Shown here: positions 1-6,229 of the stretch, piece by piece
Layout of the letters: the number at the start of each line of letters is the position of its first letter
Position numbering within the stretch: the first letter of the stretch is position 1
Assembly (NCBI GenBank): GCA_937910975.1
Contig: CALEMZ010000349.1
Coordinates: forward strand, 1-6,229
Length of the DNA stretch: 6,229 nucleotides
Origin: an uncultured Pseudorhodobacter sp.
GTDB taxonomy: Bacteria > Pseudomonadota > Alphaproteobacteria > Rhodobacterales > Rhodobacteraceae
Direction: 5' to 3'
Position numbers and translations under genes: made by a program
The notes under the pieces: model-generated
Told to the model about the DNA's origin: nothing
Database searches by the model: none
Seen by the model: the letters and a program-made list of their open reading frames with translations, nothing else

Positions 1-312
1 GGCACCGCAAATGGCCCCCATGATGTACTGGCCCTCGGCCCCGATGTTCCAGATACCGGCGCGAAACCCAAGGCTCAGCCCCACCGCGATCAAGATCAGC
101 GGCCCGGCCTTCACCAGCAATTGCCCGCGCAGGTAAAACGCGAACTCGCCAAAAAGCGGGTCCCAGAAAATCGTGCGAATGGCCACCACCGGGTTTTTGC
201 CCAGCATGGCAAACATGGCTCCGCCCGCGATCATCGTCAGCACGACCGCCAAAACCGGGGTCGCATATTGCCAAAACTGCGACGGCGAAGGCCGTTTTTC
301 CAAGATCAGCAT
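1..312 (-). CDS. BMP-family nucleoside/purine ABC transporter permease, N-terminal part (runs off left edge)
   Basis: This is an inner-membrane permease subunit of an ABC importer, likely the partner of the ATPase just upstream. The first 104 residues are visible and the rest lies beyond base 1. The start is the ATG at 312-310; an in-frame TGA lies eight codons upstream with no other start between, and a G-rich weak ribosome site (321-325) sits 8 bases before it. After a short polar N-terminus (MLILEKRPSPSQF) there is a hydrophobic segment at about residues 18-38 and another at about 66-83. Then comes the diagnostic IWNIGAEGQYIMGAI stretch (87-101), typical of the YufP/NupP-type branch of the BPD_transp_2 permease superfamily. 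It follows the ATPase gene by 33 bases. The substrate cannot be read from the sequence; purine or nucleoside uptake is inferred from the xdh genes and from the BMP-transporter family. Confidence 0.9.
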   Translation of the reverse strand, partial: MLILEKRPSPSQFWQYATPVLAVVLTMIAGGAMFAMLGKNPVVAIRTIFWDPLFGEFAFYLRGQLLVKAGPLILIAVGLSLGFRAGIWNIGAEGQYIMGAICGA

Positions 313-345
313 AGCGTTATCCCCCGCGTCTCAAATCTTCTGCGC

Positions 346-1887
346 TCATGCTCCATGATGTGCCACCTCCATGCCATGTGCGCCGCCCATCATCAGGCCG
401 ATCTCATCCACCGTTAGCCCTTCTGTCGGGCGTGTCGCCGTAAGCCGCCCCTCATTAAGTGCGGCAAACCTGTCCGAGACCTCCAGCAGATCATCCAGAT
501 CCTGGCTGATCACCACCACGGCAGCCCCTTCCTGCGCGCGGTTCAAAATCTCTTGCCGGATAAAGGCCGCCGCCGAGGCGTCCACCCCCCATGTCGGCTG
601 GTTGATGATCACCACCTCAGGGTTCTGGCTCAGTTCACGCCCCATTAGGAATTTCTGCAAATTCCCGCCCGAAAGCGCGCGCGCGGCGACCCAAGTGCCG
701 GGGGTGCGCACATCATATTGCGCGACAATCTCCTCGGCCCAATCTCGGGTCTTTCTCCAGTCGATAAAGCCGTTTTTGGCCAATCCCTTGCGCACAGAAC
801 CTGATAGCAGCGCATTTTCCACAAGGCTCATATCCGGGGCCGCCGCATGGCCCAAACGGTCCTCGGGGGCGGCCACAAAGCCCATCTCTCGCCGCGCGTT
901 TGGCCCCAAGGCTCCGATCGGCTTGCCAAAACATTGCACCATGTCGGGTGCCGCGCGTACTTCGCCGGACAGCGCGAGAAGCAATTCATCTTGCCCATTG
1001 CCCGCAACCCCTGCGATGCCCAAGACCTCGCCGCGCTGCACGGTGAAGCTTACATCCTTCAACGATGTGCCAAAGGGGATCGGTGAGACCACGCTCAACC
1101 CCCGCACCTCCAGCGCGGGTTGGGCATCGCCCCAATCGTGCTTGGCTGCGCGGGCGGGCGGCGTCAGGACCGCCCCCACCATCAGTTCGGCCATCTCCCG
1201 CGCCGATACATCGCGCGGCGTGCAGGTCGCCACCACCTTACCGCGGCGCAAAATCGTCGCCTCGTCACAAAGCGCGCGAATTTCCTCAAGCTTGTGGCTG
1301 ATGTACAAAATCGCCGTGCCTTCTTTGGACAGCTGGCGCAGGGTCTGGAACAAGATATCCACCTCCTGCGGCGTCAACACGCTTGTCGGCTCATCCATGA
1401 TCAACAGCTTGGGGTCTTGCAAAAGGCAGCGCACGATTTCCACCCGCTGGCGCTCGCCGGCTGACAGATCCCCGACCATCCGCGCCGGGTCCAGCGGCAG
1501 GCCGTATTCCTCGGACACCTCGCTGATACGCGCAGAAAGCTCGCGCATTTTAGGTGGGTGCTCCATCCCCAGCGCCACATTTTCCGCAACGTTCAACGCT
1601 TCAAACAGGCTGAAATGTTGGAACACCATCGCCACGCCTGCCGCGCGCGCGGCACTGGGGCGCGCAGGGGTAAAGGCCTGCCCATGCAGCCGCATCGTGC
1701 CGCTATCGGGCTTCACCAAACCATAAATCATCTTGACGAGGGTTGATTTGCCCGCACCATTCTCGCCCAAAAGCGCATGAATCTCGCCCTTGGAGATCGC
1801 AAAGGACACGTCATCATTGGCCACCACGCCCGGATAGGCTTTGGTGATCCCTTCGACGCGCAAAAGATCGTCAGCGGCTGATGTCAT
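346..1887 (-). CDS. BMP-family nucleoside/purine ABC transporter, double ATP-binding protein (YufO/NupO-like)
   Basis: A cytoplasmic ATPase of 513 residues holding two ABC domains in tandem, the normal length and layout for sugar/nucleoside importers of the RbsA/YufO type. Domain 1 is complete: Walker A GENGAGKST (41-49), Q-loop Gln90, signature LSAGERQ (141-147), Walker B LLIMDEP (161-167) and switch His198. Domain 2 is degenerate: the Walker A region reads GVAGNGQDEL (293-302) without the Lys-Ser/Thr pair, the signature LSGGNLQ (405-411) is intact, the Walker B region reads VVIINQP (425-431) with Gln where the catalytic Glu would be, and the switch His is replaced (SQD, 461-463). Such asymmetry is usual in this family. 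The ATG at 1887 overlaps the xdhC stop as ATGA, with an AGGAG ribosome site 8 bases upstream. It probably drives uptake of a purine base or nucleoside that feeds xanthine dehydrogenase; that link is inferred from context. RbsA-like sugar transport is less likely given the neighbours. Confidence 0.93.
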   Translation of the reverse strand: MTSAADDLLRVEGITKAYPGVVANDDVSFAISKGEIHALLGENGAGKSTLVKMIYGLVKPDSGTMRLHGQAFTPARPSAARAAGVAMVFQHFSLFEALNVAENVALGMEHPPKMRELSARISEVSEEYGLPLDPARMVGDLSAGERQRVEIVRCLLQDPKLLIMDEPTSVLTPQEVDILFQTLRQLSKEGTAILYISHKLEEIRALCDEATILRRGKVVATCTPRDVSAREMAELMVGAVLTPPARAAKHDWGDAQPALEVRGLSVVSPIPFGTSLKDVSFTVQRGEVLGIAGVAGNGQDELLLALSGEVRAAPDMVQCFGKPIGALGPNARREMGFVAAPEDRLGHAAAPDMSLVENALLSGSVRKGLAKNGFIDWRKTRDWAEEIVAQYDVRTPGTWVAARALSGGNLQKFLMGRELSQNPEVVIINQPTWGVDASAAAFIRQEILNRAQEGAAVVVISQDLDDLLEVSDRFAALNEGRLTATRPTEGLTVDEIGLMMGGAHGMEVAHHGA

Positions 1888-2825
1888 CCTACATTCTCCT
1901 GTCGTGACGCGGTGGGGCGTGCGCGCAGCATATCCGCCGCCACACCGATTGCGATAGCTTGCGGGTGTTTTCCAAGGCTGCGATCACCCATCGGGCAATC
2001 GATACGTGCAATCGCGCTTGCACTATGGCCGAGGTCGGAAAGGCGCGCGCGAAACCGCGCCCATTTGGTTTTGGAGCCGATCAGGCCGCAGCGCGCAAAA
2101 CCGCGCCCCAGCAGTGCATGGCAAAGCGCCAGATCCAGCGCATGGCTATAGGTCAGGATCAGATGCTCCGCCCCTTGTGGCGCATGACGCGCAAGCACCG
2201 CCGGATCAGCGGCGGGCAAAGCCATCACGCCATCGGGGATCGCTTCGGGGAACCGCTCGGACGCCACATCGACCCAAGTAAGCGATACGCCCGGCAAAGG
2301 TGCCAAAACACCCACGACCGCGCGGCCGACATGGCCCGCACCCCAGACCCATATCTCACGCAAGGGCCGTGCCACAGGTTCCACCATCCAGCCTTGTACC
2401 AGCCCCGGCGCTGGCATCGTACCCGCGCCCCGCGCTGCGGCCAAAACCCGGCTCACCGCCAAGGGCACGGCCGCATCGTTCAACGGGCGGGCGACCACAT
2501 CACCCGAAAGTTCGGCAACAGTTTGCGCATCATAAACTTCGGTCAAAAGCTGCACCACGCCGCCACAGCACTGGCCCAGCGTCGGCCCCAAGGCCTCGCG
2601 GCTTAGCAATAGGCCATCGTCGCCGCGTGCAAGCCGCGCCCGCGCCCGCGCAGATGCCTGCCATTCCAGCGCCCCGCCACCAATCGTGCCGGATTGGCCC
2701 GTGGCCCAAACCAGCATTGCCGCACCAACCTCACGCGGCGAGGAACCCTCAAACCCCGCAATCACCACCCGCGCCACGCGCCCTTGCTGCGCCACGGCTG
2801 CCTGCAACCCCGCCAGATCAAACAT
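1884..2825 (-). CDS. xdhC: Xanthine dehydrogenase accessory protein XdhC (molybdenum cofactor insertion)
   Basis: XdhC binds the molybdenum cofactor, promotes its sulfuration and delivers it to the XdhB subunit in the cytoplasm; it is not part of the mature enzyme. The protein is 313 residues, normal for the family. An N-terminal XdhC/CoxI domain contains GSSPREVGAAM (27-37), GTIGGGALEW (46-55) and QCCGG (85-89); the Cys pair lies in the region where family members bind cofactor. A C-terminal Rossmann-type domain contains GAGHVG (162-167), an acidic strand end at WVDVASERFP (184-193), LTYSHALDLAL (224-234), GLIGSKTK (247-254) and the closing CPMGDRSLGKHPQAIAI segment (277-293). The open frame extends upstream to 3083, but the family N-terminus (MFDLAGLQ) fits the ATG at 2825. 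That ATG overlaps the xdhB end by 8 bases (ATGTTTGA) and has a weak AAAGG ribosome site at 2833-2837. Its stop overlaps the ATPase start, so its translation is likely coupled to both neighbours. Confidence 0.94.
   Translation of the reverse strand: MFDLAGLQAAVAQQGRVARVVIAGFEGSSPREVGAAMLVWATGQSGTIGGGALEWQASARARARLARGDDGLLLSREALGPTLGQCCGGVVQLLTEVYDAQTVAELSGDVVARPLNDAAVPLAVSRVLAAARGAGTMPAPGLVQGWMVEPVARPLREIWVWGAGHVGRAVVGVLAPLPGVSLTWVDVASERFPEAIPDGVMALPAADPAVLARHAPQGAEHLILTYSHALDLALCHALLGRGFARCGLIGSKTKWARFRARLSDLGHSASAIARIDCPMGDRSLGKHPQAIAIGVAADMLRARPTASRQENVG
1896..1900 (-). promoter_or_regulatory. Ribosome binding site of the ABC ATPase gene
   Basis: The minus strand reads AGGAG, eight bases before the ATG at 1887, inside the last codons of xdhC. 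It supports the start that overlaps the xdhC stop codon (ATGA). Confidence 0.7.
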
Positions 2826-5160
2826 CGCGCTGCCTTTGTATCGCTGCCAGCACCCGCTCCGGTGTGGCGGGCGCATCAAGTGCCACATAGCGCGTTTCAT
2901 CCCCACAAGCCGCCACCGCATCCGACAACGCCATGAGCGCCGAGATACCCAACATGAAGGGGGGCTCGCCCACGGCCTTGGATCGCCCGATTGTCGCCTC
3001 CGGGTTATCGCGGCCCCAAAGCGCCACGTTGAAAATAGGAGGGCGGTCCGAACAGGCGGGGATTTTATAGGTGCTGGGGGCATGGGTGCGCAGCGCGCCC
3101 TTATCGTCCCAGACCAACTCCTCCATCGTCAGCCAGCCCGCGCCCTGCACATAGGCCCCCTCCACCTGCCCGATATCGAGGGCGGTGTTGAGGCTGGCAC
3201 CCGTGTCATGCAGCATGTCGGCGCGCAAAATCCGGTTCTCCCCGGTCAGCGTGTCAATCACCACCTCTGTTACGGCCGCACCATAGGCGAAATAATAGAA
3301 CGGCCGCCCCGCCCCCTTTTGCCGGTCCCAGACAATCTTTGGCGTGGCGTAAAACCCGGTAGAAGATAGCGCCACCCGCCCCGCATAGGCCTTTGCAGCA
3401 GCCTCGGCAAAACTCATCGACTCTCCGCCCAGCCATACGCGGCCCGCTTCAAAGCGCACCTCATCGGCGGGCAATTGATGCGCCTCGGCCAAATGCGCGG
3501 CCATCCGGTCGCGAATGGTCAGACAGGCGATCTGCGCCGCCATCCCGTTCAGGTCCGTCCCCGAGGAGGCCGCCGTGGCACTGGTGTTGGGCACTTTCGC
3601 AGTATCAGTCGCGGTGATCTTCACCGCCTCCAGCCCGACACCAAACACCCCCGCCGCCACCTGCGCCACCTTTTGGAACAAGCCTTGACCCATTTCGGTG
3701 CCGCCATGGTTCAGATGGATGGAACCATCTTGATACACATGCACCAAAGCGCCAGCCTGGTTAAGATGCGTCAGCGTGAAAGAGATCCCGAATTTCACCG
3801 GCGTCAGTGCAATCCCGCGCTTCAACAACGGGCTGCCCGCATTCCATGCCGTAATCGCCGCCCGCCGCGCCGCATAGCCAGAGCTTTCCTCCAACGCCGC
3901 CACCAACTCATGCCCGATGAAATCCTTCACCGGCATATGATAAGGCGTGGTCTGCGCTTTCTTTTCGGCAGAAATATCCCGGGGGGTCCGGGGGGCTGGC
4001 CCCCCGGCGTCCGCAACCATCGCAGCATAAAAATTCGCGCGCCGCACCGCCAAAGGGTCCATCCCCAAGGCAAATGCGATGTGATCCATCACCCGCTCGA
4101 TGCCCACCATGCCCTGCGGCCCGCCAAAGCCGCGAAAGGCGGTGGCGCTTTGGGTGTTGGTGCGAAGACGGTGGCTCTCAATCCGCACATTCTCCAGATG
4201 ATAGCAATTGTCGGCATGCAGCATCGCGCGGTCGGCCACGGGGATCGAAAGATCCAAGGCCCAGCCGCAGCGGAAAAGATGGGTGAATTCTATCCCCGTC
4301 ACGCGCCCCGCGGCGTCAAACCCCGCGCGATAGCGGATACGCAGATCATGGCGCTTGCCAGTGATCATCATGTCATCGTCGCGGTCATACCGCATCTTGC
4401 AAGGCCGCCCCGTCGCCCGTGCCGCCAAGGCGCAAGCGATTGCCAAAGCATTGCCCTGGCTTTCCTTGCCGCCAAAGCCGCCGCCCATGCGCCGGGTTTC
4501 CACCCGCACCGCATGCATCGGCACATGCAGGGCATGCGCCACCTTGTGCTGTATTTCTGTGGGGTGCTGGGTGGAGGAATGGATCAGCACATCCCCACCC
4601 TCTTGCGGCAGGGCGGCGGCAATCTGGCCTTCCAGATAGAAATGCTCCTGCCCGCCAACCTCCATCTCGCCGCTCACCTGCCGCGCTGCCCCGGTTATCG
4701 CCGCAGCCGCATCGCCCTTGGCCCAGATCACCGGCCCCGCCTCAAAGCGCGAATCTGCGGCCAGCGCATCATCAACGGTGAGAAGGGCGGGCAGGGGGGC
4801 ATAGTCGATCTTGCCCAAACGTGCGGCTTTGCGCGCGGCCAGATGGCTGTCTGCGACCACCAAAAACACGGGCTGACCAATGTAATGCACGCGCCCCACC
4901 GCCAGCAAAGGCTCATCATGCGCCGAGGGGGAGCAATCGGGCATCTCGGTGAAATCCGCAGATGACAGCACTGCCACGACGCCGGGCGCGGCGCGCACAG
5001 CGCTCAGCTCCATCGCTTTGATGTCGCCATGCGCGATGGTCGACAGGCCAAAGGCCAGATGCAGCGCACCGGCGGGCAGCGGGATATCGTCTATATAGCG
5101 GGCGGCCCCCGTTACATGCAGGGGGGCTGCATCATGTGGCAGGGCGTTGCGCATGCTCAT
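2818..5160 (-). CDS. xdhB: Xanthine dehydrogenase, molybdopterin-binding catalytic subunit XdhB
   Basis: The catalytic subunit oxidises hypoxanthine to xanthine and xanthine to urate at a molybdenum-molybdopterin centre, passing electrons to XdhA. It has 780 residues, close to the R. capsulatus subunit. Visible landmarks are the N-terminal LPHDAAPLHVTGAARYIDD (7-25), IGQPVFLV (94-101), GGQEHFYLEGQ (169-179), RRMGGGFGGKES (223-234), the AFRGFGGPQG loop (341-350), KFGISFTLTHLNQAGA (456-471), GGTEMGQGL (486-494), TSATAASSG (526-534) and KAVGEPPF (728-735). Glu233, Arg311 and Glu732 match the substrate-binding Glu232, Arg310 and catalytic base Glu730 of the R. capsulatus enzyme, so it looks active. 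The ATG at 5160 overlaps the xdhA stop as ATGA and has a very strong GGAGGTGA site upstream; a second ATG two codons in is the alternative. Residues about 386-402 are encoded by a palindromic repeat whose core is also found in xdhA (see the repeat at 3955-4007). Confidence 0.97.
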   Translation of the reverse strand: MSMRNALPHDAAPLHVTGAARYIDDIPLPAGALHLAFGLSTIAHGDIKAMELSAVRAAPGVVAVLSSADFTEMPDCSPSAHDEPLLAVGRVHYIGQPVFLVVADSHLAARKAARLGKIDYAPLPALLTVDDALAADSRFEAGPVIWAKGDAAAAITGAARQVSGEMEVGGQEHFYLEGQIAAALPQEGGDVLIHSSTQHPTEIQHKVAHALHVPMHAVRVETRRMGGGFGGKESQGNALAIACALAARATGRPCKMRYDRDDDMMITGKRHDLRIRYRAGFDAAGRVTGIEFTHLFRCGWALDLSIPVADRAMLHADNCYHLENVRIESHRLRTNTQSATAFRGFGGPQGMVGIERVMDHIAFALGMDPLAVRRANFYAAMVADAGGPAPRTPRDISAEKKAQTTPYHMPVKDFIGHELVAALEESSGYAARRAAITAWNAGSPLLKRGIALTPVKFGISFTLTHLNQAGALVHVYQDGSIHLNHGGTEMGQGLFQKVAQVAAGVFGVGLEAVKITATDTAKVPNTSATAASSGTDLNGMAAQIACLTIRDRMAAHLAEAHQLPADEVRFEAGRVWLGGESMSFAEAAAKAYAGRVALSSTGFYATPKIVWDRQKGAGRPFYYFAYGAAVTEVVIDTLTGENRILRADMLHDTGASLNTALDIGQVEGAYVQGAGWLTMEELVWDDKGALRTHAPSTYKIPACSDRPPIFNVALWGRDNPEATIGRSKAVGEPPFMLGISALMALSDAVAACGDETRYVALDAPATPERVLAAIQRQRDV
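2833..2837 (-). promoter_or_regulatory. Weak ribosome binding site supporting the xdhC start at 2825
   Basis: The minus strand reads AAAGG seven bases before the ATG at 2825, inside the 3' end of xdhB. The match is modest, so xdhC translation probably depends on ribosomes finishing xdhB across the 8-base overlap. It agrees with the family N-terminus and argues against the longer open frame upstream. Confidence 0.5.
3955..4007 (-). repeat. Palindromic repeat copy 2, in frame inside xdhB
   Basis: On the minus strand this stretch has a perfect hairpin at 4007-3988 (8-bp stem CCGGGGGG/CCCCCCGG around a 4-base loop), then a C run, then a 25-base core at 3979-3955 that starts GGATATTTCTGCC and ends GAAAAGAAAGCG. 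The core is identical to 6075-6099 in xdhA but in the opposite orientation relative to the gene. In xdhB it is translated as the end of GGPAPRTPRDISAEKKA (386-402). This is a Pro/Gly-rich then charged segment between NFYAAM and QTTPYHMPV, a length-variable loop of the family. All six frames of this copy are free of stop codons. The exact ends of the element are uncertain. Confidence 0.85.
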
Positions 5161-6229
5161 GGCATCACCTCCAACAGGTTGACGGGTGCTCCCGCAAGGT
5201 CATGAAAATAGCGCAGCATCATGTTGCCAGCGGTTTCAGCCCGGTAATGGGCCGAGGCACGCATATCGCTCATCGGGGCGAAATCGCCCCGCATCGCGTT
5301 ACGTGCAGCAACCACGGTTTCCAGCGCCCAAGGCTTGCCGATAAGTGCGGCCTCGGTCCCTGAAGCGCGTTTGGGGATGCCCGCCATGCCGCCAAAAGCA
5401 ATGCGCGCGGTTTGCACGATGCCGTCCGAGATGGTGACATTGAAACAGCCACAAACCGCAGAGATATCCTGATCGAAGCGTTTGGAAAGTTTGTAGCAGC
5501 GCAGATTTGGCGCGTTGGTGGGGAAGCTGACAGCCTCCACAAACTCGCCCGGCAAACGGTCCTGTTTGCGGTAGTCCAGAAAGAAATCTTCCAGCGCCAA
5601 TTCACGCCGCAGGTTCGCCTGACGCAGATGCAACTGCGCGCCAAGGGCGATGAGCGCGGGTGGGCCATCACCAATGGGCGAGCCATTGGCGATATTGCCG
5701 CCGATGGTAGCGGCGTTGCGGATCTGTTCGCTGGCAAAACGGCGCAGCGATTCGGCAAATGAGGGCAGGGTGGGCGCGACCGCCGCCATCAGCGCATTGA
5801 TCGTCACCCCTGCGCCCACGTGGAGGGTTTCGCCGCTGTTATGGATCACCTTCATCTCGTCAATGCCGCCCAGAAAGGCCACGGGCGCAAGCTCGCGCAG
5901 CTGTTTGGTGACCCAAAGACCGACATCCGTAGCCCCTGCGATGAGCGTGGCTTCGGGATTTTGGGCGTACCATGCCGCCAATTCATCGGTAGTTTTTGGG
6001 CGGCGAGCGGCGGAGGGGGGGCTGTCAGCCCCCCAATCCGTTTTTGCCGGATCGGCAAAAACTCCCCCCCCCGAGGATATTTCTGCCGAAAAGAAAGCGG
6101 GATCGGTTTCTTGTTTGATCCAGATGGGAACCGGGGCCGTGGCGGCGGCTTCGGCGGCGCGGATGATGGGGGCGTAGCCTGTGCAACGGCACAGGTTACC
6201 GGCGAGCACCGTGTCATGATCTGTGCGAG
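5157..6229 (-). CDS. xdhA: Xanthine dehydrogenase, iron-sulfur/FAD subunit XdhA (5' end off the right edge)
   Basis: XdhA carries two 2Fe-2S clusters and FAD and passes electrons from XdhB to NAD+. The last 356 residues are visible; by comparison with the 462-residue R. capsulatus subunit, about 125 N-terminal residues (first cluster and part of the second) are missing beyond base 6229. The visible part opens with LAGNLCRCTGYAPIIRA, whose Cys-Arg-Cys (residues 13-15 of the visible part) are ligands of the second cluster. After a linker comes the FAD domain: LIAGATDVGLWVTK (95-108), RRFASEQIRNAATIGGNIA (162-180) with NGSPIGDGPP, DFFLDYRKQDR (214-224), SKRFDQDISAVCGC (248-261), ARIAFGGMAGIPKR (274-287) and SDMRASAHYR (320-329). 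The usual LIAGGTD reads LIAGATD here. The linker (about 44-71) is encoded by a palindromic repeat and seems about 15 residues longer than in R. capsulatus. The GTG at 6209 is internal, not the true start. The stop overlaps the xdhB ATG. Confidence 0.96.
   Translation of the reverse strand, partial: RTDHDTVLAGNLCRCTGYAPIIRAAEAAATAPVPIWIKQETDPAFFSAEISSGGGVFADPAKTDWGADSPPSAARRPKTTDELAAWYAQNPEATLIAGATDVGLWVTKQLRELAPVAFLGGIDEMKVIHNSGETLHVGAGVTINALMAAVAPTLPSFAESLRRFASEQIRNAATIGGNIANGSPIGDGPPALIALGAQLHLRQANLRRELALEDFFLDYRKQDRLPGEFVEAVSFPTNAPNLRCYKLSKRFDQDISAVCGCFNVTISDGIVQTARIAFGGMAGIPKRASGTEAALIGKPWALETVVAARNAMRGDFAPMSDMRASAHYRAETAGNMMLRYFHDLAGAPVNLLEVMP
5165..5172 (-). promoter_or_regulatory. Strong ribosome binding site of xdhB
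   Basis: The minus strand reads GGAGGTGA, an eight-base complement to the 3' end of 16S rRNA, four bases before the ATG at 5160. It lies within the last codons of xdhA and decides for the 5160 start over the ATG two codons further in. The match is much stronger than for the other internal starts of the operon, which suggests independent ribosome recruitment to the catalytic subunit in addition to coupling with xdhA. Confidence 0.8.
6015..6099 (+). repeat. Palindromic repeat copy 1, in frame inside xdhA
   Basis: Read on the plus strand, this copy has three parts. The first is a hairpin at 6016-6034 (stem GGGGGGCT/AGCCCCCC). The second is a hairpin at 6040-6062 (10-bp stem GTTTTTGCCG/CGGCAAAAAC, loop GAT). 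The third is a run of nine C (6064-6072) followed by GA and the 25-base core at 6075-6099, identical to the core in xdhB. xdhA is on the opposite strand and reads it as AFFSAEISSGGGVFADPAK and onward to DSPP, filling the linker between the iron-sulfur and FAD domains. Five of the six frames are open across the whole copy. The longer, two-hairpin form suggests this is the more complete copy. I recall similar runs ending in CCCCGAGGATATTT between genes in Rhodobacterales genomes, but could not check this. Confidence 0.85.

Noticed and set aside
346..1150. The degenerate second ATPase domain as a sign of gene decay
   Set aside because: Loss of the Walker A Lys and the Walker B Glu in the second domain is normal in this importer family, and the frame and length are intact.
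371..1726. A 451-residue plus-strand open frame antisense to the ABC ATPase
   Set aside because: It is Ser/Arg/Pro-rich, has no family motifs and mirrors the codon structure of the ATPase gene, so it is a shadow frame.
2826..3083. A longer xdhC starting near 3083
   Set aside because: The 86 extra residues lie wholly within xdhB, are Arg/Trp-rich and unlike any XdhC N-terminus. The ATG at 2825 gives the family start and a short coupling overlap.
3475..4965. A 496-residue open frame on the plus strand, antisense to xdhB
   Set aside because: It has no recognisable domain and is low in complexity with many Arg, His and Pro, as expected from a shadow of a GC-rich gene. The opposite strand encodes an unmistakable XdhB.
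5116..5132. A small hairpin (ATGCAG/CTGCAT stem, 5-G loop) near the start of xdhB as a translational switch
   Set aside because: It is a short 6-bp stem in coding sequence, about 30 bases inside the gene and clear of the ribosome site; nothing else supports regulation.
6016..6062. Hairpins in xdhA as factor-independent terminators
   Set aside because: The stems lie inside an intact gene and are not followed by a U run in the transcript direction. The operon continues through them.
3955..6099. The two 25-base copies as part of a CRISPR array or transposon ends
   Set aside because: There are only two copies, inverted and 2 kb apart, with conserved xdh coding sequence between them and no transposase or regular spacing.

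Overview
The window is a gene-dense, high-GC stretch (roughly 60 % G+C by eye) in which all five genes lie on the minus strand, so it reads from right to left. Gene order is xdhA-xdhB-xdhC, then an ABC transporter ATPase, then an ABC permease. The proteins closely resemble Rhodobacter capsulatus-type bacterial xanthine dehydrogenase, with separate XdhA and XdhB subunits and an XdhC chaperone. Together with the base composition and the repeat type described below, this points to an alphaproteobacterium of the Rhodobacterales/Roseobacter kind. The assignment is inferred from protein similarity as I remember it, not from a search.

Layout: 6229-5157 is xdhA, whose 5' end lies off the right edge, so most of the 2Fe-2S domain is missing and the FAD domain is complete. 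5160-2818 is xdhB, the molybdopterin catalytic subunit. 2825-1884 is xdhC, the molybdenum cofactor insertion factor. 1887-346 is a double-domain ATPase of the BMP-family (YufO/NupO-like) nucleoside or purine importer. 312-1 is the N-terminal part of its first permease, which runs off the left edge. Adjacent genes overlap by 4, 8 and 4 bases, and only 33 bases separate the ATPase from the permease. This looks like one translationally coupled operon joining purine uptake to hypoxanthine/xanthine oxidation. No intergenic stretch is long enough to hide another gene, and no promoter or factor-independent terminator is visible inside the window.

The most unusual signal is a GC-rich palindromic repeat present twice, once inside xdhA (6015-6099) and once inside xdhB (3955-4007), in opposite orientations. 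Both copies share an exact 25-base core flanked by a G/C run and a perfect hairpin. Both lie in frame and are translated as different peptides (an AFFSAEIS-type one in XdhA, a DISAEKKA-type one in XdhB). The core has no stop codon in any of its six frames. It behaves like a protein-coding palindromic element, comparable in concept to the Rickettsia palindromic elements. The xdhA copy also carries a run of nine identical bases that could slip and shift the frame.
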